Below, piece by piece: positions 1-6,694 of a DNA stretch of 44,592 nucleotides; position 1 is the stretch's first letter, and each line of letters starts with the position of its first letter. Below the pieces are notes generated by a model. It was not told the origin of the DNA. It made no database searches and saw nothing but the letters and a program-made list of their open reading frames with translations. The position numbers were made by a program, and so were the translations under genes. The stretch is from a virus: positions 1 through 44,592 of IMG/VR virus record IMGVR_UViG_3300047446_000185; one strand, 5' to 3'.

Positions 1-41
1 GTCCTCCGGTCCCTGGCCCTTGGGGGTCTCCCCCCACCCTG

Positions 42-58
42 GTCACGCTGGGTGACGG
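42..58. repeat. Inverted repeat near left end, possible terminase-binding site
   Basis: GTCAC-N5-GTGACGG lies at the extreme left end and overlaps the stop of the HNH gene. The same arms with the same 5-nt spacer occur at 44526-44542 near the right end, so in the circular form the pair brackets the putative cos junction. Inferred as cosB-like terminase or HNH recognition sites; the cut site itself cannot be seen. Confidence 0.45.
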
Positions 59-375
59 TGGCTGGCTTGCCCGCCTGCTACGCGGTTACATCGCGCGTGC
101 TCAGGACCCGTCCATGCCGTCCGGTCGGGTGTGTGCCCGAGGTCCCATCCCATGCCGAGCCAGATGCGACGCTGCGGCATGACGCACACGATGGCGTGGC
201 AGTCGACCATGCCGGCCTCGACCTTGGGCTTCCACTGTTCACGCAGTCGCTCGTGTCCTCGGTCGTACCCGCGCTGCTGTCTGCTGCCTCGTGCCCGTTC
301 CCGCTCGGTGGTATGGGTCGGGCAGTGGCGGTGCTCGGTGATCTCGGGGCAGCCGGGCTGTGCGCAGACCTTCAT
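43..375 (-). CDS. HNH endonuclease (packaging-associated)
   Basis: Small HNH nuclease of the type found beside terminase in cos phages, where HNH is thought to act with the large terminase in cutting cos. The N-terminus has a zinc-ribbon-like C-x4-C and a C-x2-H. The C-terminal half carries the HNH signature WDLGH, then GPEHARCN, then GGQASH. In the circular genome it lies directly upstream of the small terminase on the same strand. The ATG at 375 (MKVCAQPGC) was chosen because the zinc motif starts there. GTG at 387 or 393, or ATG at 453, are possible and would add up to 26 residues. Confidence 0.85.
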   Translation of the reverse strand: MKVCAQPGCPEITEHRHCPTHTTERERARGSRQQRGYDRGHERLREQWKPKVEAGMVDCHAIVCVMPQRRIWLGMGWDLGHTPDRTAWTGPEHARCNRVAGGQASHRHPA

Positions 376-518
376 CCGGCGGGGCACGGTCACCTGCCTG
401 GATACGACGAAGCCCTCACCATGGGCGAGGGCTCGGTCAGGCGCTGGGTACACGTCTGGATGTGCAGATGATGGATTCAGGATGGATCTTTGTCAAGCCC
501 GCCCGTCATCTCTGCAGG

Positions 519-950
519 TCAGCTGGCGTGTGGCCGCCATTCCTCGCGGTAGCCGGGCCGGTCGGCGTACGGCAGGGCGAGCAGGCGCACGAGCACGTCA
601 CCGAGGTAGGGCTCGGTGACCTCGTCGCGTGGGCGAGTGCGCCGATCGAGGTCGACTGACATATCGAGTCCGGTCGCGTCCTCCACTACCTCGTCCAGGA
701 TCCGCCGCTTGGCGTCCACCTCGGCCAGCACGCGCGCCGGATCCCAGCGGGCGATGTGCTCTGCCGTTTCGTCGTCGATGCCGCCGCCCCACGGTCCGGT
801 GGCGAAGTAGCCGCTGCCGCCGGTGCCTGACACGTACAGGCTGCCCTCATCGGTGCGGCTCCAGCGCTCGGTACCGCCGCCCTCGGATGCACTCGCCACC
901 CGCTCGTCCTCGTCCAGCTGGGCGCGCAGCCAGGTCACCAGGTCGCCCAT
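519..950 (-). CDS. DUF6221 family protein
   Basis: A 143-residue protein. The N-terminal helix LVTWLRAQLDEDE, the middle motif IARWDPARVLAEVDAKRRILDE and the C-terminal LLALPYADRPGYREEWRP match the conserved skeleton I associate with DUF6221, a family common in Streptomyces and actinophages and of unknown function. No catalytic motif is visible. The ATG at 950 follows a GGGGTGATGGC ribosome site. The gene overlaps its upstream neighbour slightly and is the last early gene before HNH. About 140 bp between the HNH start and this stop contain nothing I can assign. Confidence 0.75.
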   Translation of the reverse strand: MGDLVTWLRAQLDEDERVASASEGGGTERWSRTDEGSLYVSGTGGSGYFATGPWGGGIDDETAEHIARWDPARVLAEVDAKRRILDEVVEDATGLDMSVDLDRRTRPRDEVTEPYLGDVLVRLLALPYADRPGYREEWRPHAS

Positions 951-954
951 GCCA

Positions 955-1164
955 TCACCCCTCGACGACACGGCAGCCGCCCTCGATCTCGCGGTACGCG
1001 CCGTCGATCAGCTCCAGCACCCGCACCTGGTCGCCGACCTTGACGTCACCCGATTGGATCACCAGGTACCTGGGTGGATCTGCGGACAGGGGCACCGCAC
1101 GCTCCATGCGAATGGTCAGGTGGTCCCCGACACGGATCCGCTCCAGTGGCTCCCGGTCAGTCAT
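955..1164 (-). CDS. Hypothetical protein, 69 aa
   Basis: Small protein with alternating hydrophobic and charged residues (IRVGDHLTIRM, GDVKVGDQVRVLEL), which suggests a compact beta-barrel-like fold. No family is recognised. Its ATG overlaps the stop of the upstream HTH gene (ATGA at 1161-1164), which supports both the start and membership of the early operon. Confidence 0.6.
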   Translation of the reverse strand: MTDREPLERIRVGDHLTIRMERAVPLSADPPRYLVIQSGDVKVGDQVRVLELIDGAYREIEGGCRVVEG

Positions 1165-2246
1165 GCGCTCAGCCTCTCATCCTCGGCCTTAATGGCCGTT
1201 CGTCGTGCTCGCTTTGCCTGCTCGGTGGCGCGCCGTGCCGCGTCTGCGGCGGCAAGGTCGAGGACGTCGCCGACGTAGTGCAGCCGCGGCCCGCGCGCGG
1301 CCAGTTCGTCGGCGATCGCGGCCTCGCGTGCAGCCCGGTCCTCGCCCTTGAGGGCGTCGTCCAGCGGCGGATCGGTCCACTCGATGACCAGGTCCGCGCT
1401 GGTTCGCCAGTACGTCCGCAGTGCGCCGCGGTTGGCCCAGGTCCGGATGGTCTTGACGTTGAGCCGGTGCGCTTCGGCGATGTCGCGGGCCTCGAAGGCG
1501 TGCTCGCGCACCTCGCCGTTCAGCCATGCCTCGCGTTCGCTGGTGGCGACCTCCGCGCCGCAGGCCTTGCACCGGCCGGTCTTGGCGCCGTGGTAGCCGT
1601 AGACGTCGCCGACGCAGATCTGCCCTTCGGCGTCGGTGGCCACCTTCGCGTGGCAGCCCGTGAAGCAGAAGCAGGCCGTGCAGGCCGCCAGCTTCGCCGT
1701 GGGGGTGTCGGGGCGGCATGAGCACTCCCCGGGGCAGGGCGTGGCCGTTGCGGCCAGCACGGAGCCGCAGGGGCCGAGGAATTTCTGCTCACCGGGCCCG
1801 TTGACGACGCCGCGCAGCCGGCCGGCGCAGTCGGCGATCTCGTCGAACGCCCGGATGGCGTACGGCTCGGCACCGTCGAGCGCGTGCCGCATCCACTCGA
1901 TCTGGGCCTGCAGCGCGCGGGCGGCGACGACGATCGGGTCGCGGCCGAGGTGTCGCGGTGCGCTCTGGCCGCGCGTGTCGGCGATGTCGCGGGCGAGCGT
2001 GGTGAGCGTGTTCTGGACCTCGTCGAGCGTGTCCGTGGCGCCGTCGTTGAGGGGCGGGCGCGAGCCGGGCTTGTTGCTGCCGGAGCCGCCGCCGCGGCGG
2101 ACCAGCCCGGCGGCGACGAGGCGCGCGTCGGGCGCCAGGCCAGCGATGAGGGCAAGCTTGTCGCCGGCGCGGTTGCAGCAGCCGGAGCACGCGTACCCGT
2201 CGGGCGTGGGGCGCGTCTCACAGCACACGCAGAGGTTGTCGCTCAC
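1161..2246 (-). CDS. Zinc-finger / helix-turn-helix DNA-binding protein
   Basis: A 361-residue protein in two parts. The N-terminal ~30 residues hold paired cysteines (CVCC and CSGCC). A second cysteine-rich stretch in the middle (CSC, CTACFCFTGC, CKACG) suggests several zinc sites. The C-terminal third contains FEARDIAEAHRLNVKTIRTWANRGAL, a MerR/sigma-like helix-turn-helix. It probably binds DNA and may regulate phage genes; its target is unknown. The GTG at 2246 has a GGGAGGA ribosome site 5 nt upstream and overlaps the previous stop as GTGA. Confidence 0.7.
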   Translation of the reverse strand: MSDNLCVCCETRPTPDGYACSGCCNRAGDKLALIAGLAPDARLVAAGLVRRGGGSGSNKPGSRPPLNDGATDTLDEVQNTLTTLARDIADTRGQSAPRHLGRDPIVVAARALQAQIEWMRHALDGAEPYAIRAFDEIADCAGRLRGVVNGPGEQKFLGPCGSVLAATATPCPGECSCRPDTPTAKLAACTACFCFTGCHAKVATDAEGQICVGDVYGYHGAKTGRCKACGAEVATSEREAWLNGEVREHAFEARDIAEAHRLNVKTIRTWANRGALRTYWRTSADLVIEWTDPPLDDALKGEDRAAREAAIADELAARGPRLHYVGDVLDLAAADAARRATEQAKRARRTAIKAEDERLSA

Positions 2247-2503
2247 GCGTCCTCCCGTGGGATGAGGGCCAGGTCGTAGCCGAGGGCGTCGGCGAGCGCG
2301 AACAGGCGGCGGGCCCGGCACTCGGCGCCACCGTTGAGCCAGGTGAAGACCTGCTGGAGGTAGCAGCGACCCATGCGGCGGGCGATCTCGTCGTAGGTCA
2401 GGTGCTGGCTTTCACGACTGGCGGCGAAGGCGGCCATCATGTGCTCGTAGTCGCGTACGACGTAGCCGGTGAGCTGCTGGCGGCCGGGCTTCGGGGCGCT
2501 CAT
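2243..2503 (-). CDS. Small helix-turn-helix protein (XRE-like)
   Basis: An 86-residue protein. Residues ~33-75 (LTYDEIARRMGRCYLQQVFTWLNGG, then RARRLFALADALGYDLALI) have the layout of an XRE/lambda-repressor HTH: a helix, a turn, a recognition helix and a hydrophobic cap ending in a strand. It is a probable DNA-binding regulator within the early operon. The stop is shared with the start of the next gene (GTGA), implying translational coupling. Confidence 0.65.
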   Translation of the reverse strand: MSAPKPGRQQLTGYVVRDYEHMMAAFAASRESQHLTYDEIARRMGRCYLQQVFTWLNGGAECRARRLFALADALGYDLALIPREDA

Positions 2504-2925
2504 GCGTTTTCCTGCCAGACGGTGGACGTGTCGCGTACGGGACGGCCGGACAGCACCAGCGACCAGTGCGGGCCGCGCCCGACCGGCCAGTAGCTGTGGA
2601 TGGCGTCGAGCGGGCACCGGTAGGGCCGCAGCGGCCTGCGGATCACGGTGGCGCCGGCGGCCAGTCCGCCGCGCATCCCGGCGTCGATGTTGATGCGGGC
2701 CTGGCCGTCGGGCTGGCGGGTGGCGATGAGCCGGTAGGCGCGGCCGGGGATCCGGATGTGGCGGGTTTCGGCGTAGCGGCCGAGCAGGGGCAGGCTGATG
2801 AACGGGGCGCGGTGGTTGTGGGGTGCGTGGCTGCCGTCGCCGGTCCAGTGGTGTAGGCGGATGCGGTAGCCGGCGAGGTTGAGCAGGGTGGTTTCGTGCA
2901 GGCCGAGGGGGTGGCGGTCGCTCAC
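2500..2925 (-). CDS. Cupin-like protein
   Basis: A 141-residue protein. The segment RIRLHHWTGDGSHAPHNHRAPFIS gives the H-x-H metal motif and conserved glycines of cupin motif 1, followed by strands and a late HSYWPV that could supply the third histidine. It resembles cysteine-dioxygenase-type cupins, but the substrate cannot be told. The GTG at 2925 overlaps the WhiB stop (GTGA). Function in the phage is unknown; it could modify a small metabolite or be a non-enzymatic sensor. Confidence 0.55.
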   Translation of the reverse strand: MSDRHPLGLHETTLLNLAGYRIRLHHWTGDGSHAPHNHRAPFISLPLLGRYAETRHIRIPGRAYRLIATRQPDGQARINIDAGMRGGLAAGATVIRRPLRPYRCPLDAIHSYWPVGRGPHWSLVLSGRPVRDTSTVWQENA

Positions 2926-3185
2926 CGGACATCGCCTCCGTGCATGGCGGCGCGTTCGTCGGGGCTGGTTCCGGCCCAAATCCCGAAGCTCTGCCGGGTT
3001 TCGAGGGCCCAGTCGAGGCAGGGCTGGCGGTGGGGGCAGCGTCCGCAGATGTCGCGGGCTTGGCGGGCTTGGCTGCGGTGGTCGGGGTAGAAGATCCCGA
3101 AGTCGGTGTCGGCGCAGGCGCGGTCGGGTAGGGCGGCGACGGGTGGGGTGGCTTGGGCGGCGAGGGTTTCGACGTGGCGGGCCAT
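2922..3185 (-). CDS. whiB: WhiB-family iron-sulfur regulator
   Basis: An 87-residue Wbl protein. It has the four cluster-binding cysteines C24, C47, C50 and C56 in the C-xn-C-x2-C-x5-C order, followed by the turn motif GIWAGTSPDER. Wbl proteins bind a 4Fe-4S cluster and act with the principal sigma factor in actinobacteria. Phage copies such as that of mycobacteriophage TM4 are known to interfere with host division and superinfection. The ATG at 3185 is preceded by GGAGG embedded in the last codons of the upstream gene. Confidence 0.92.
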   Translation of the reverse strand: MARHVETLAAQATPPVAALPDRACADTDFGIFYPDHRSQARQARDICGRCPHRQPCLDWALETRQSFGIWAGTSPDERAAMHGGDVR

Positions 3186-3187
3186 GG

Positions 3188-3616
3188 TCAGGAGACCTCC
3201 GTTTCGGCGGCAACGCGTGCGCGGGCGTGGTGGCGATCCCGTGCAGCTCTCGCCCGATCGTCCTTGCATGGCTGACACGCTGGCTCGCCCCGCCGTCGGT
3301 GTGCCTGGTATCCGGCCTCGGTGCCGCAGGTCACGCGAGGTCCATCCGGCGTGACCTCGCCGAGGCGAACGGCGCGGTAGTACGCCTGCGCGACTGCGTG
3401 ACGGTCGATGCCGAGCGCTTCGGCCATGGCTGTGCGAGATAGTCCAGCGGTGCGCATCGATATGTATCGACTGGCGAAGTCGTCGGCCGGAAGGGTGGTA
3501 CGAGGGAAGTGGCCGAGCGTTCCGGCTTTGGCGTGGTGGTTGTAGCAGGGGCGGCAGAGCCCGCGAGCGAAGTACAGCGATAGCGGGTGGCAGTCGGGGA
3601 TTTTCTTGCTGGCCAT
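3188..3616 (-). CDS. Zinc-finger and HTH protein
   Basis: A 142-residue protein. The N-terminus carries C-x11-C-x2-C with following histidines (LCRPCYNHH), a central HTH-like stretch (GLSRTAMAEALGIDRHAVAQAYY), and a C-terminal CGTEAGYQAHRRRGEPACQPCKDDRA motif that is widespread in actinobacterial and actinophage small proteins. It probably binds nucleic acid. Its end encodes TEVS and contains the ribosome site of WhiB, just as the end of the replication gene does for this gene. Confidence 0.65.
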   Translation of the reverse strand: MASKKIPDCHPLSLYFARGLCRPCYNHHAKAGTLGHFPRTTLPADDFASRYISMRTAGLSRTAMAEALGIDRHAVAQAYYRAVRLGEVTPDGPRVTCGTEAGYQAHRRRGEPACQPCKDDRARAARDRHHARARVAAETEVS

Positions 3617-4374
3617 CAGGAGACTTCCGTGTCGGCGGCGAGTTGGGCTTGGTGTTCGGCTTTGCGGACGGCGACGCGGGCCATGGCTTCGGCGACGGTG
3701 TCCTGCGCTCGGCCGGTACGCCGCGGCGGCGGCCGGTAGGGCGGCTCGTCGGGTGCGTTGGCGGTTCCGGGGAAGAGTGCGATGACGGGGGCAGGCTTTG
3801 CGTCGGGCGGCTTCGCGCGCAAAGGGCGAGAGGTCGTCTGAAGATCAACACTTATTCCTTGGTTTTCTCGCTCCTCTTGATCCTCTTCCTCCTTAGTGCG
3901 ACGGTTTCCGTCGTACGTCGCGTCAGAAACCGTCGTACGTTGCGTCACTTTCCGTCGTACGTCGTTGCCAGAAACCGTCGTACGTTGTGGATCTTTGGCG
4001 GGCTTCGACGTGCGACGCTTTCCGTCGTGCGTCTCCTCCCACTTCTGGCGCTCGGAGTCGGCCCGGTCGGAGATGTTCAGGCGGTAGCGAGCGGTCGTAT
4101 TCCCGTCCGCTCGGGCGGCCGACCCGCGGTCCACGGTCACCGCTCCGGCGTCGAGCAGCGGCTGCATCGCGCGCGAGACCGCGCGGAGGTCGGCGCGGTC
4201 CGGGTTCTCGCGACCAAGGGCGAACTCGGCGAGCGCTTCCTGTCCTTGGCCGTACCACGGCCAGTCGTCCATGTCCTTGGAGACCAGGGACATGTAGGTC
4301 AGCAGCATCATCGAGGCGCCGGGGACCTTCCCGGCCCAGCGGCGGAACGCGGCGAGCGCATTCGAGGCGCCCAT
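3616..4374 (-). CDS. Replication initiator with internal origin (lambda O-like layout)
   Basis: A 252-residue protein. Residues ~1-85 (RRWAGKVPGASMMLLTYMSLVSKD, then ALAEFALGRENPDRADLRAVSRAMQPLLDAGAVTV) fit a winged-helix replication-initiator domain. Residues ~115-160 are a repetitive linker (THDGKRRT, QRTTVSDATYDGNRRT) encoded by the iteron array. Residues 161-171 are acidic, and the tail is proline-rich. Phage initiators such as lambda O carry their origin inside the gene in the same order: binding domain, iterons, AT-rich stretch. Start at ATG 4374; an in-frame ATG at 4401 is also possible. No helicase or loader gene is recognisable nearby. Confidence 0.65.
   Translation of the reverse strand: MGASNALAAFRRWAGKVPGASMMLLTYMSLVSKDMDDWPWYGQGQEALAEFALGRENPDRADLRAVSRAMQPLLDAGAVTVDRGSAARADGNTTARYRLNISDRADSERQKWEETHDGKRRTSKPAKDPQRTTVSGNDVRRKVTQRTTVSDATYDGNRRTKEEEDQEERENQGISVDLQTTSRPLRAKPPDAKPAPVIALFPGTANAPDEPPYRPPPRRTGRAQDTVAEAMARVAVRKAEHQAQLAADTEVS
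3840..3899. other. AT-richer stretch, candidate origin unwinding region
   Basis: About 45% GC by hand count, in a window that is mostly far higher. It is strongly purine-rich on the minus strand and lies directly on the downstream (gene 3') side of the iterons. It encodes the acidic linker KEEEDQEERENQG. In lambda the AT-rich unwinding region sits at the same place relative to the iterons. GATC sites occur at 3843 and 3879. Confidence 0.45.
3905..4032. repeat. Iteron array (candidate replication origin)
   Basis: The core CCGTCGTACGT occurs at 3908-3918, 3930-3940, 3952-3962 and 3975-3985, with 22, 22 and 23 bp spacing (two helical turns). A one-mismatch copy is at 4022-4032. The copies are alternately preceded by TTT and AAA. 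The array lies wholly inside the replication-initiator gene. Even helical spacing and the co-encoded initiator make this the best origin candidate in the window. Confidence 0.7.
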
Positions 4375-4477
4375 CAGGCGTACGCCTGTTCGGTGGCGCA
4401 AGACACGGTGTTGCAGATGCGCACGTTTCTAGCGCGGCATGGCAGCATGAGGGCATAGCCCCTTCCTGCTGGGAAGC

Positions 4478-4548
4478 ATGGGATAAGGGCTCCAGACCGG
4501 ATGGGCGGCGCAAACGCTCGTCCGGTCGCCCTATTTATGACATCCCAT
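4478..4548. repeat. Nested inverted repeat upstream of replication gene
   Basis: The outer arms ATGGGAT (4478-4484) and ATCCCAT (4542-4548) are perfect complements. The middle arms AAGGGC (4485-4490) and GCCCT (4528-4532) pair. The inner arms 4495-4507 and 4515-4527 form a 13-bp stem with two G-T wobbles around a 7-nt loop. Either a protein-binding dyad or a long imperfect RNA hairpin. Confidence 0.55.
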
Positions 4549-4649
4549 TGTCCCAGCTCACGCCGCATGTGGATCTCCCGGCGCGCCGGTTGCCGTGTCT
4601 TATCGATCACTCTATTTCCACCCGCTGATCATGTGACGTTTCAATTGCC

Positions 4650-4666
4650 TTGCGGCCCGGCCGCAA
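4650..4666 (-). terminator. Dyad downstream of the methyltransferase
   Basis: The perfect 8-bp inverted repeat TTGCGGCC / GGCCGCAA with a 1-nt centre lies 27 nt past the methyltransferase stop. There is no T-run after it. GC-rich, tract-less terminators are usual in actinobacteria, but an operator is equally possible. Confidence 0.3.
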
Positions 4667-4693
4667 ATGCTCACGGAATGGCACGGGCCAATG

Positions 4694-5545
4694 TCAGGCA
4701 GCTCCCTTCTCGGAGAATTCGAATAGCGTCGGCGCGTTGCCGAGCGGCCGGTTGGACCAGAGGACCTCAGTCCGCGCGCCGTCGGTGCCGCCTTGACTCG
4801 TGCGAGCGGCGATGGTGATCCGATCCCAGCCCGCATACAGCTCGTCGTACAGCGGGCTGGGATAGCCGGAGAGCACGACTGCGGCCCGGGCCGCGTGCAG
4901 CGCCTCCGCCAGCTGCCGGTGTGAGGCCTCATCGCGCATCTCGTGCCGGTACTGGTTGCCCCAGTTGCGGGTATCGCCGAGGTACGGCGGATCGACGTAG
5001 AGCAGCGACTCGTCGTGCTGGCCGTAGTCGGTGATGACGTCGAGCCCGGGCCGGCATTCGAGGGTGACCTGTGCGAGCCGGTCGAGGCACGGGGCGAGCC
5101 GGGCGCGGTAGGCCTCGAGGTAACCGGGCATCGAGAGGTTGGACCCTCGAGGCCCGACGAAGTACCGCCAGCCGGTCGTGCGGCGAAGCTGCCCGCCGCG
5201 ACCCTGCGCCAGCCGCACCCAGACCCGCCGCGCCACCTCCAGCTCGTCGTCCGGCGGTGCACTGTTGAGCACCGTGTCGTACTCGGCCCGGGAGTGGGGC
5301 GTCAGTGCACAGACCCGTTCCAGGTCCTCGCTGCGGTCGCGCAGTACCCGCCAGAACGTCATCAGCTCGCGGTCGAGGTCGTTGACCGTCTCCATGCGGC
5401 TGGCCGGTTTGGCAAGCAGCACGGCAAGACTCCCGCAGTACGGCTCGACATAGTGCAGGTGTTCGGGCAGGAGCGCGACGATCCGCTCTGCCAGGGTCTG
5501 CTTGCCGCCGAAGTAGACGATGGGCGGCCGTGCGCCGGCGCTCAC
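4694..5545 (-). CDS. DNA adenine-N6 methyltransferase (D12/Dam class)
   Basis: A 283-residue enzyme transferring methyl from S-adenosylmethionine to adenine in DNA. It shows FGGK near the N-terminus (F12-K15, AdoMet binding), VEPYCGSLAV (~33-42), NDLDRELMTFW (~55-65) and the catalytic DPPY (D185-Y188), in the order typical of D12-class enzymes. No restriction partner is adjacent, so it is probably an orphan used for protection from host restriction or for replication control. The GTG at 5545 has AAGGAGG upstream and overlaps the previous stop as GTGA. Target specificity cannot be read from the sequence. Confidence 0.92.
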   Translation of the reverse strand: MSAGARPPIVYFGGKQTLAERIVALLPEHLHYVEPYCGSLAVLLAKPASRMETVNDLDRELMTFWRVLRDRSEDLERVCALTPHSRAEYDTVLNSAPPDDELEVARRVWVRLAQGRGGQLRRTTGWRYFVGPRGSNLSMPGYLEAYRARLAPCLDRLAQVTLECRPGLDVITDYGQHDESLLYVDPPYLGDTRNWGNQYRHEMRDEASHRQLAEALHAARAAVVLSGYPSPLYDELYAGWDRITIAARTSQGGTDGARTEVLWSNRPLGNAPTLFEFSEKGAA

Positions 5546-5760
5546 CGGTCGCCTCCTTCGCCGGCCCACCGGCGGTGCTCGGCCTGCTCCGGTGGCGCGT
5601 CGGGCAGGGTGTGGCGTGGATCGCCCGCCACGATGGCGACCCCGCACCGGGAGCAGTAGGCGTGGCCTTTCTGGTCGGCCGGGACGTCGGGGTCGACCAC
5701 GGGCAGGTGAAGGGGCACAGGGCTCTTGGTGGGCCGGTGCTGGCGGGCGGGCTGGGTCAT
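5542..5760 (-). CDS. Hypothetical protein with CxxC, 72 aa
   Basis: The proline- and histidine-rich N-terminus is followed by HAYCSRCGVAIVAGDPRHTL, a single C-x2-C that could form half a zinc knuckle. It is coupled to the methyltransferase gene by a GTGA overlap and to its upstream neighbour by ATGA. No family recognised. Confidence 0.6.
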   Translation of the reverse strand: MTQPARQHRPTKSPVPLHLPVVDPDVPADQKGHAYCSRCGVAIVAGDPRHTLPDAPPEQAEHRRWAGEGGDR

Positions 5761-6026
5761 GGCGTGTCGTCCGTCCGATGCCACGGGCACTGCTCCACCA
5801 GGCCAGTCGCGCAGAACGGGCACGGGTCCGGCGGTGGGATGCGGACCCGGGGCCGATCCGGCACGATCTCGTAGTCCCGCTCGACGATGGCGAGCACGGC
5901 GGCCAGGCCGCGATCGAGGATGTCGTGACCGCCGAGCGGGGCGCCCTCCGCCACCAGCTCCTCGGCGCGCCGGTTCTGCGCCTCGCGGAAGGCGCGCTTC
6001 ATCTCGTCGGTCAGCTCGATCACCAC
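5757..6026 (-). CDS. Hypothetical protein, 89 aa (paralogue of next gene upstream)
   Basis: The core LTDEMKRAFREAQ, then DILDRGLAAVLAIVERD, is shared with the protein encoded at 6020-6262 (PTDEMVSAYIAGQ, then IEDGLAAVLVLIERD), so the two look like a tandem duplication. This copy has an extra helical insertion and a C-terminal CPFCATGLVEQCPWH zinc-like motif. The GTG at 6026 was chosen for the overlap with the upstream stop. Function unknown. Confidence 0.65.
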   Translation of the reverse strand: MVIELTDEMKRAFREAQNRRAEELVAEGAPLGGHDILDRGLAAVLAIVERDYEIVPDRPRVRIPPPDPCPFCATGLVEQCPWHRTDDTP

Positions 6027-6262
6027 ATCGACAGCCCTCCGGAGCCGACGCGTCCATGACGTTGGCTGGCGACGTGCGGGGCGCGCTCGCAGGGCCCATC
6101 GGGTCCGGCCGCTCCACAGGTGAGCGTCGGAAGCGGTGCCCGGAGGCCGAGGTCCCGTTCAATCAGGACAAGCACCGCGGCCAGGCCGTCTTCGATAGAG
6201 CCATCACCTGCGTCTTGCCCAGCGATGTACGCCGAGACCATCTCGTCGGTCGGCTCGATCAC
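6020..6262 (-). CDS. Hypothetical protein, 80 aa (tandem paralogue)
   Basis: Shares the TDEM...DGLAAVLVLIERD core with its downstream neighbour. The C-terminal half (CGAAGPDGPCERAPHVASQRHG) has two cysteines and histidines that could bind metal. It is coupled to the gene upstream (ATGA at 6259-6262) and overlaps the one downstream. Function unknown. Confidence 0.65.
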   Translation of the reverse strand: MIEPTDEMVSAYIAGQDAGDGSIEDGLAAVLVLIERDLGLRAPLPTLTCGAAGPDGPCERAPHVASQRHGRVGSGGLSMW

Positions 6263-6444
6263 AGCAGCCCCCGCTCGGCGAAGGCGTGCTCGGTGACCAC
6301 GACGGGCGGCCAGTCGTCGCTGTGGCCCGCGTCGTCATCCGGGCCATCGTCCCCATCAGCGAACGGGCAGCCCTCGCGCCGGGTGCAGTAGCAGACCTCG
6401 CCGGGCGCGCTGTGGACGTTGCATTGCGGTTCGTCGTCATCCAC
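6259..6444 (-). CDS. Hypothetical acidic protein, 61 aa
   Basis: The N-terminus has CNVHSAPGEVCYCTRREGC, a four-cysteine/histidine cluster that could bind zinc. It is followed by the very acidic DGDDGPDDDAGHSDDW. The GTG at 6444 has GGAGG 6 nt upstream. Function unknown; the acidic run could mimic DNA, but that is speculation. Confidence 0.6.
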   Translation of the reverse strand: MDDDEPQCNVHSAPGEVCYCTRREGCPFADGDDGPDDDAGHSDDWPPVVVTEHAFAERGLL

Positions 6445-6694
6445 GATTGCCTCCGGGCCGCATGCAGTGGCAGCCGCACGGCTTGTCCTTGGCCAGCGCC
6501 GCCCAGCCCTGCTCCGACGTGGGTGCGGCGATGCCCGCGTGGTCCAGGTCGTCGCTGTCCATCCAGGAGTGCGGCTCGTCCGGGCAGCCGCCGAACTGGC
6601 AGGGCGTGCACTTCGCGTAGCAGACGACGTAGTCGCCGCGCTGGACTGCGGCGGCAAGCTCGGCCACCTCGGCGGGGATCGGGATCTCAGCCAC
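6437..6694 (-). CDS. Hypothetical cysteine-rich protein, 85 aa
   Basis: Contains VVCYAKCTPCQFGGCPDEPHSW and a C-terminal CGCHCMRP, so up to seven cysteines arranged as possible zinc sites. The N-terminal helix is PAEVAELAAAVQRGDY. The GTG at 6694 overlaps the preceding gene's end by 8 nt. Function unknown; similar small cysteine-rich proteins are common in actinophage early regions. Confidence 0.6.
   Translation of the reverse strand: MAEIPIPAEVAELAAAVQRGDYVVCYAKCTPCQFGGCPDEPHSWMDSDDLDHAGIAAPTSEQGWAALAKDKPCGCHCMRPGGNRG

Larger units (their letters stand above)
4375..4693. other. Structured non-coding region between methyltransferase and initiator
   Basis: About 320 bp with lower GC than its surroundings and no convincing gene. 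It contains nested inverted repeats at 4478-4548, small hairpins at 4451-4461 (GGGC-ATA-GCCC) and 4462-4476, a dyad TTGCGGCC-C-GGCCGCAA at 4650-4666, and GATC at 4572, 4605 and 4627. A 78-codon minus-strand reading frame (4374-4610) ends in an ATGA overlap with the initiator start, but its composition is unlike the other genes. This is a likely leader or control region for the replication gene. Confidence 0.5.

Noticed and set aside
4374-4610. 78-codon minus-strand gene before the replication gene
   Set aside because: It ends in ATGA overlap with the initiator, but its composition is atypical and it overlies the nested dyads; left as possible only.
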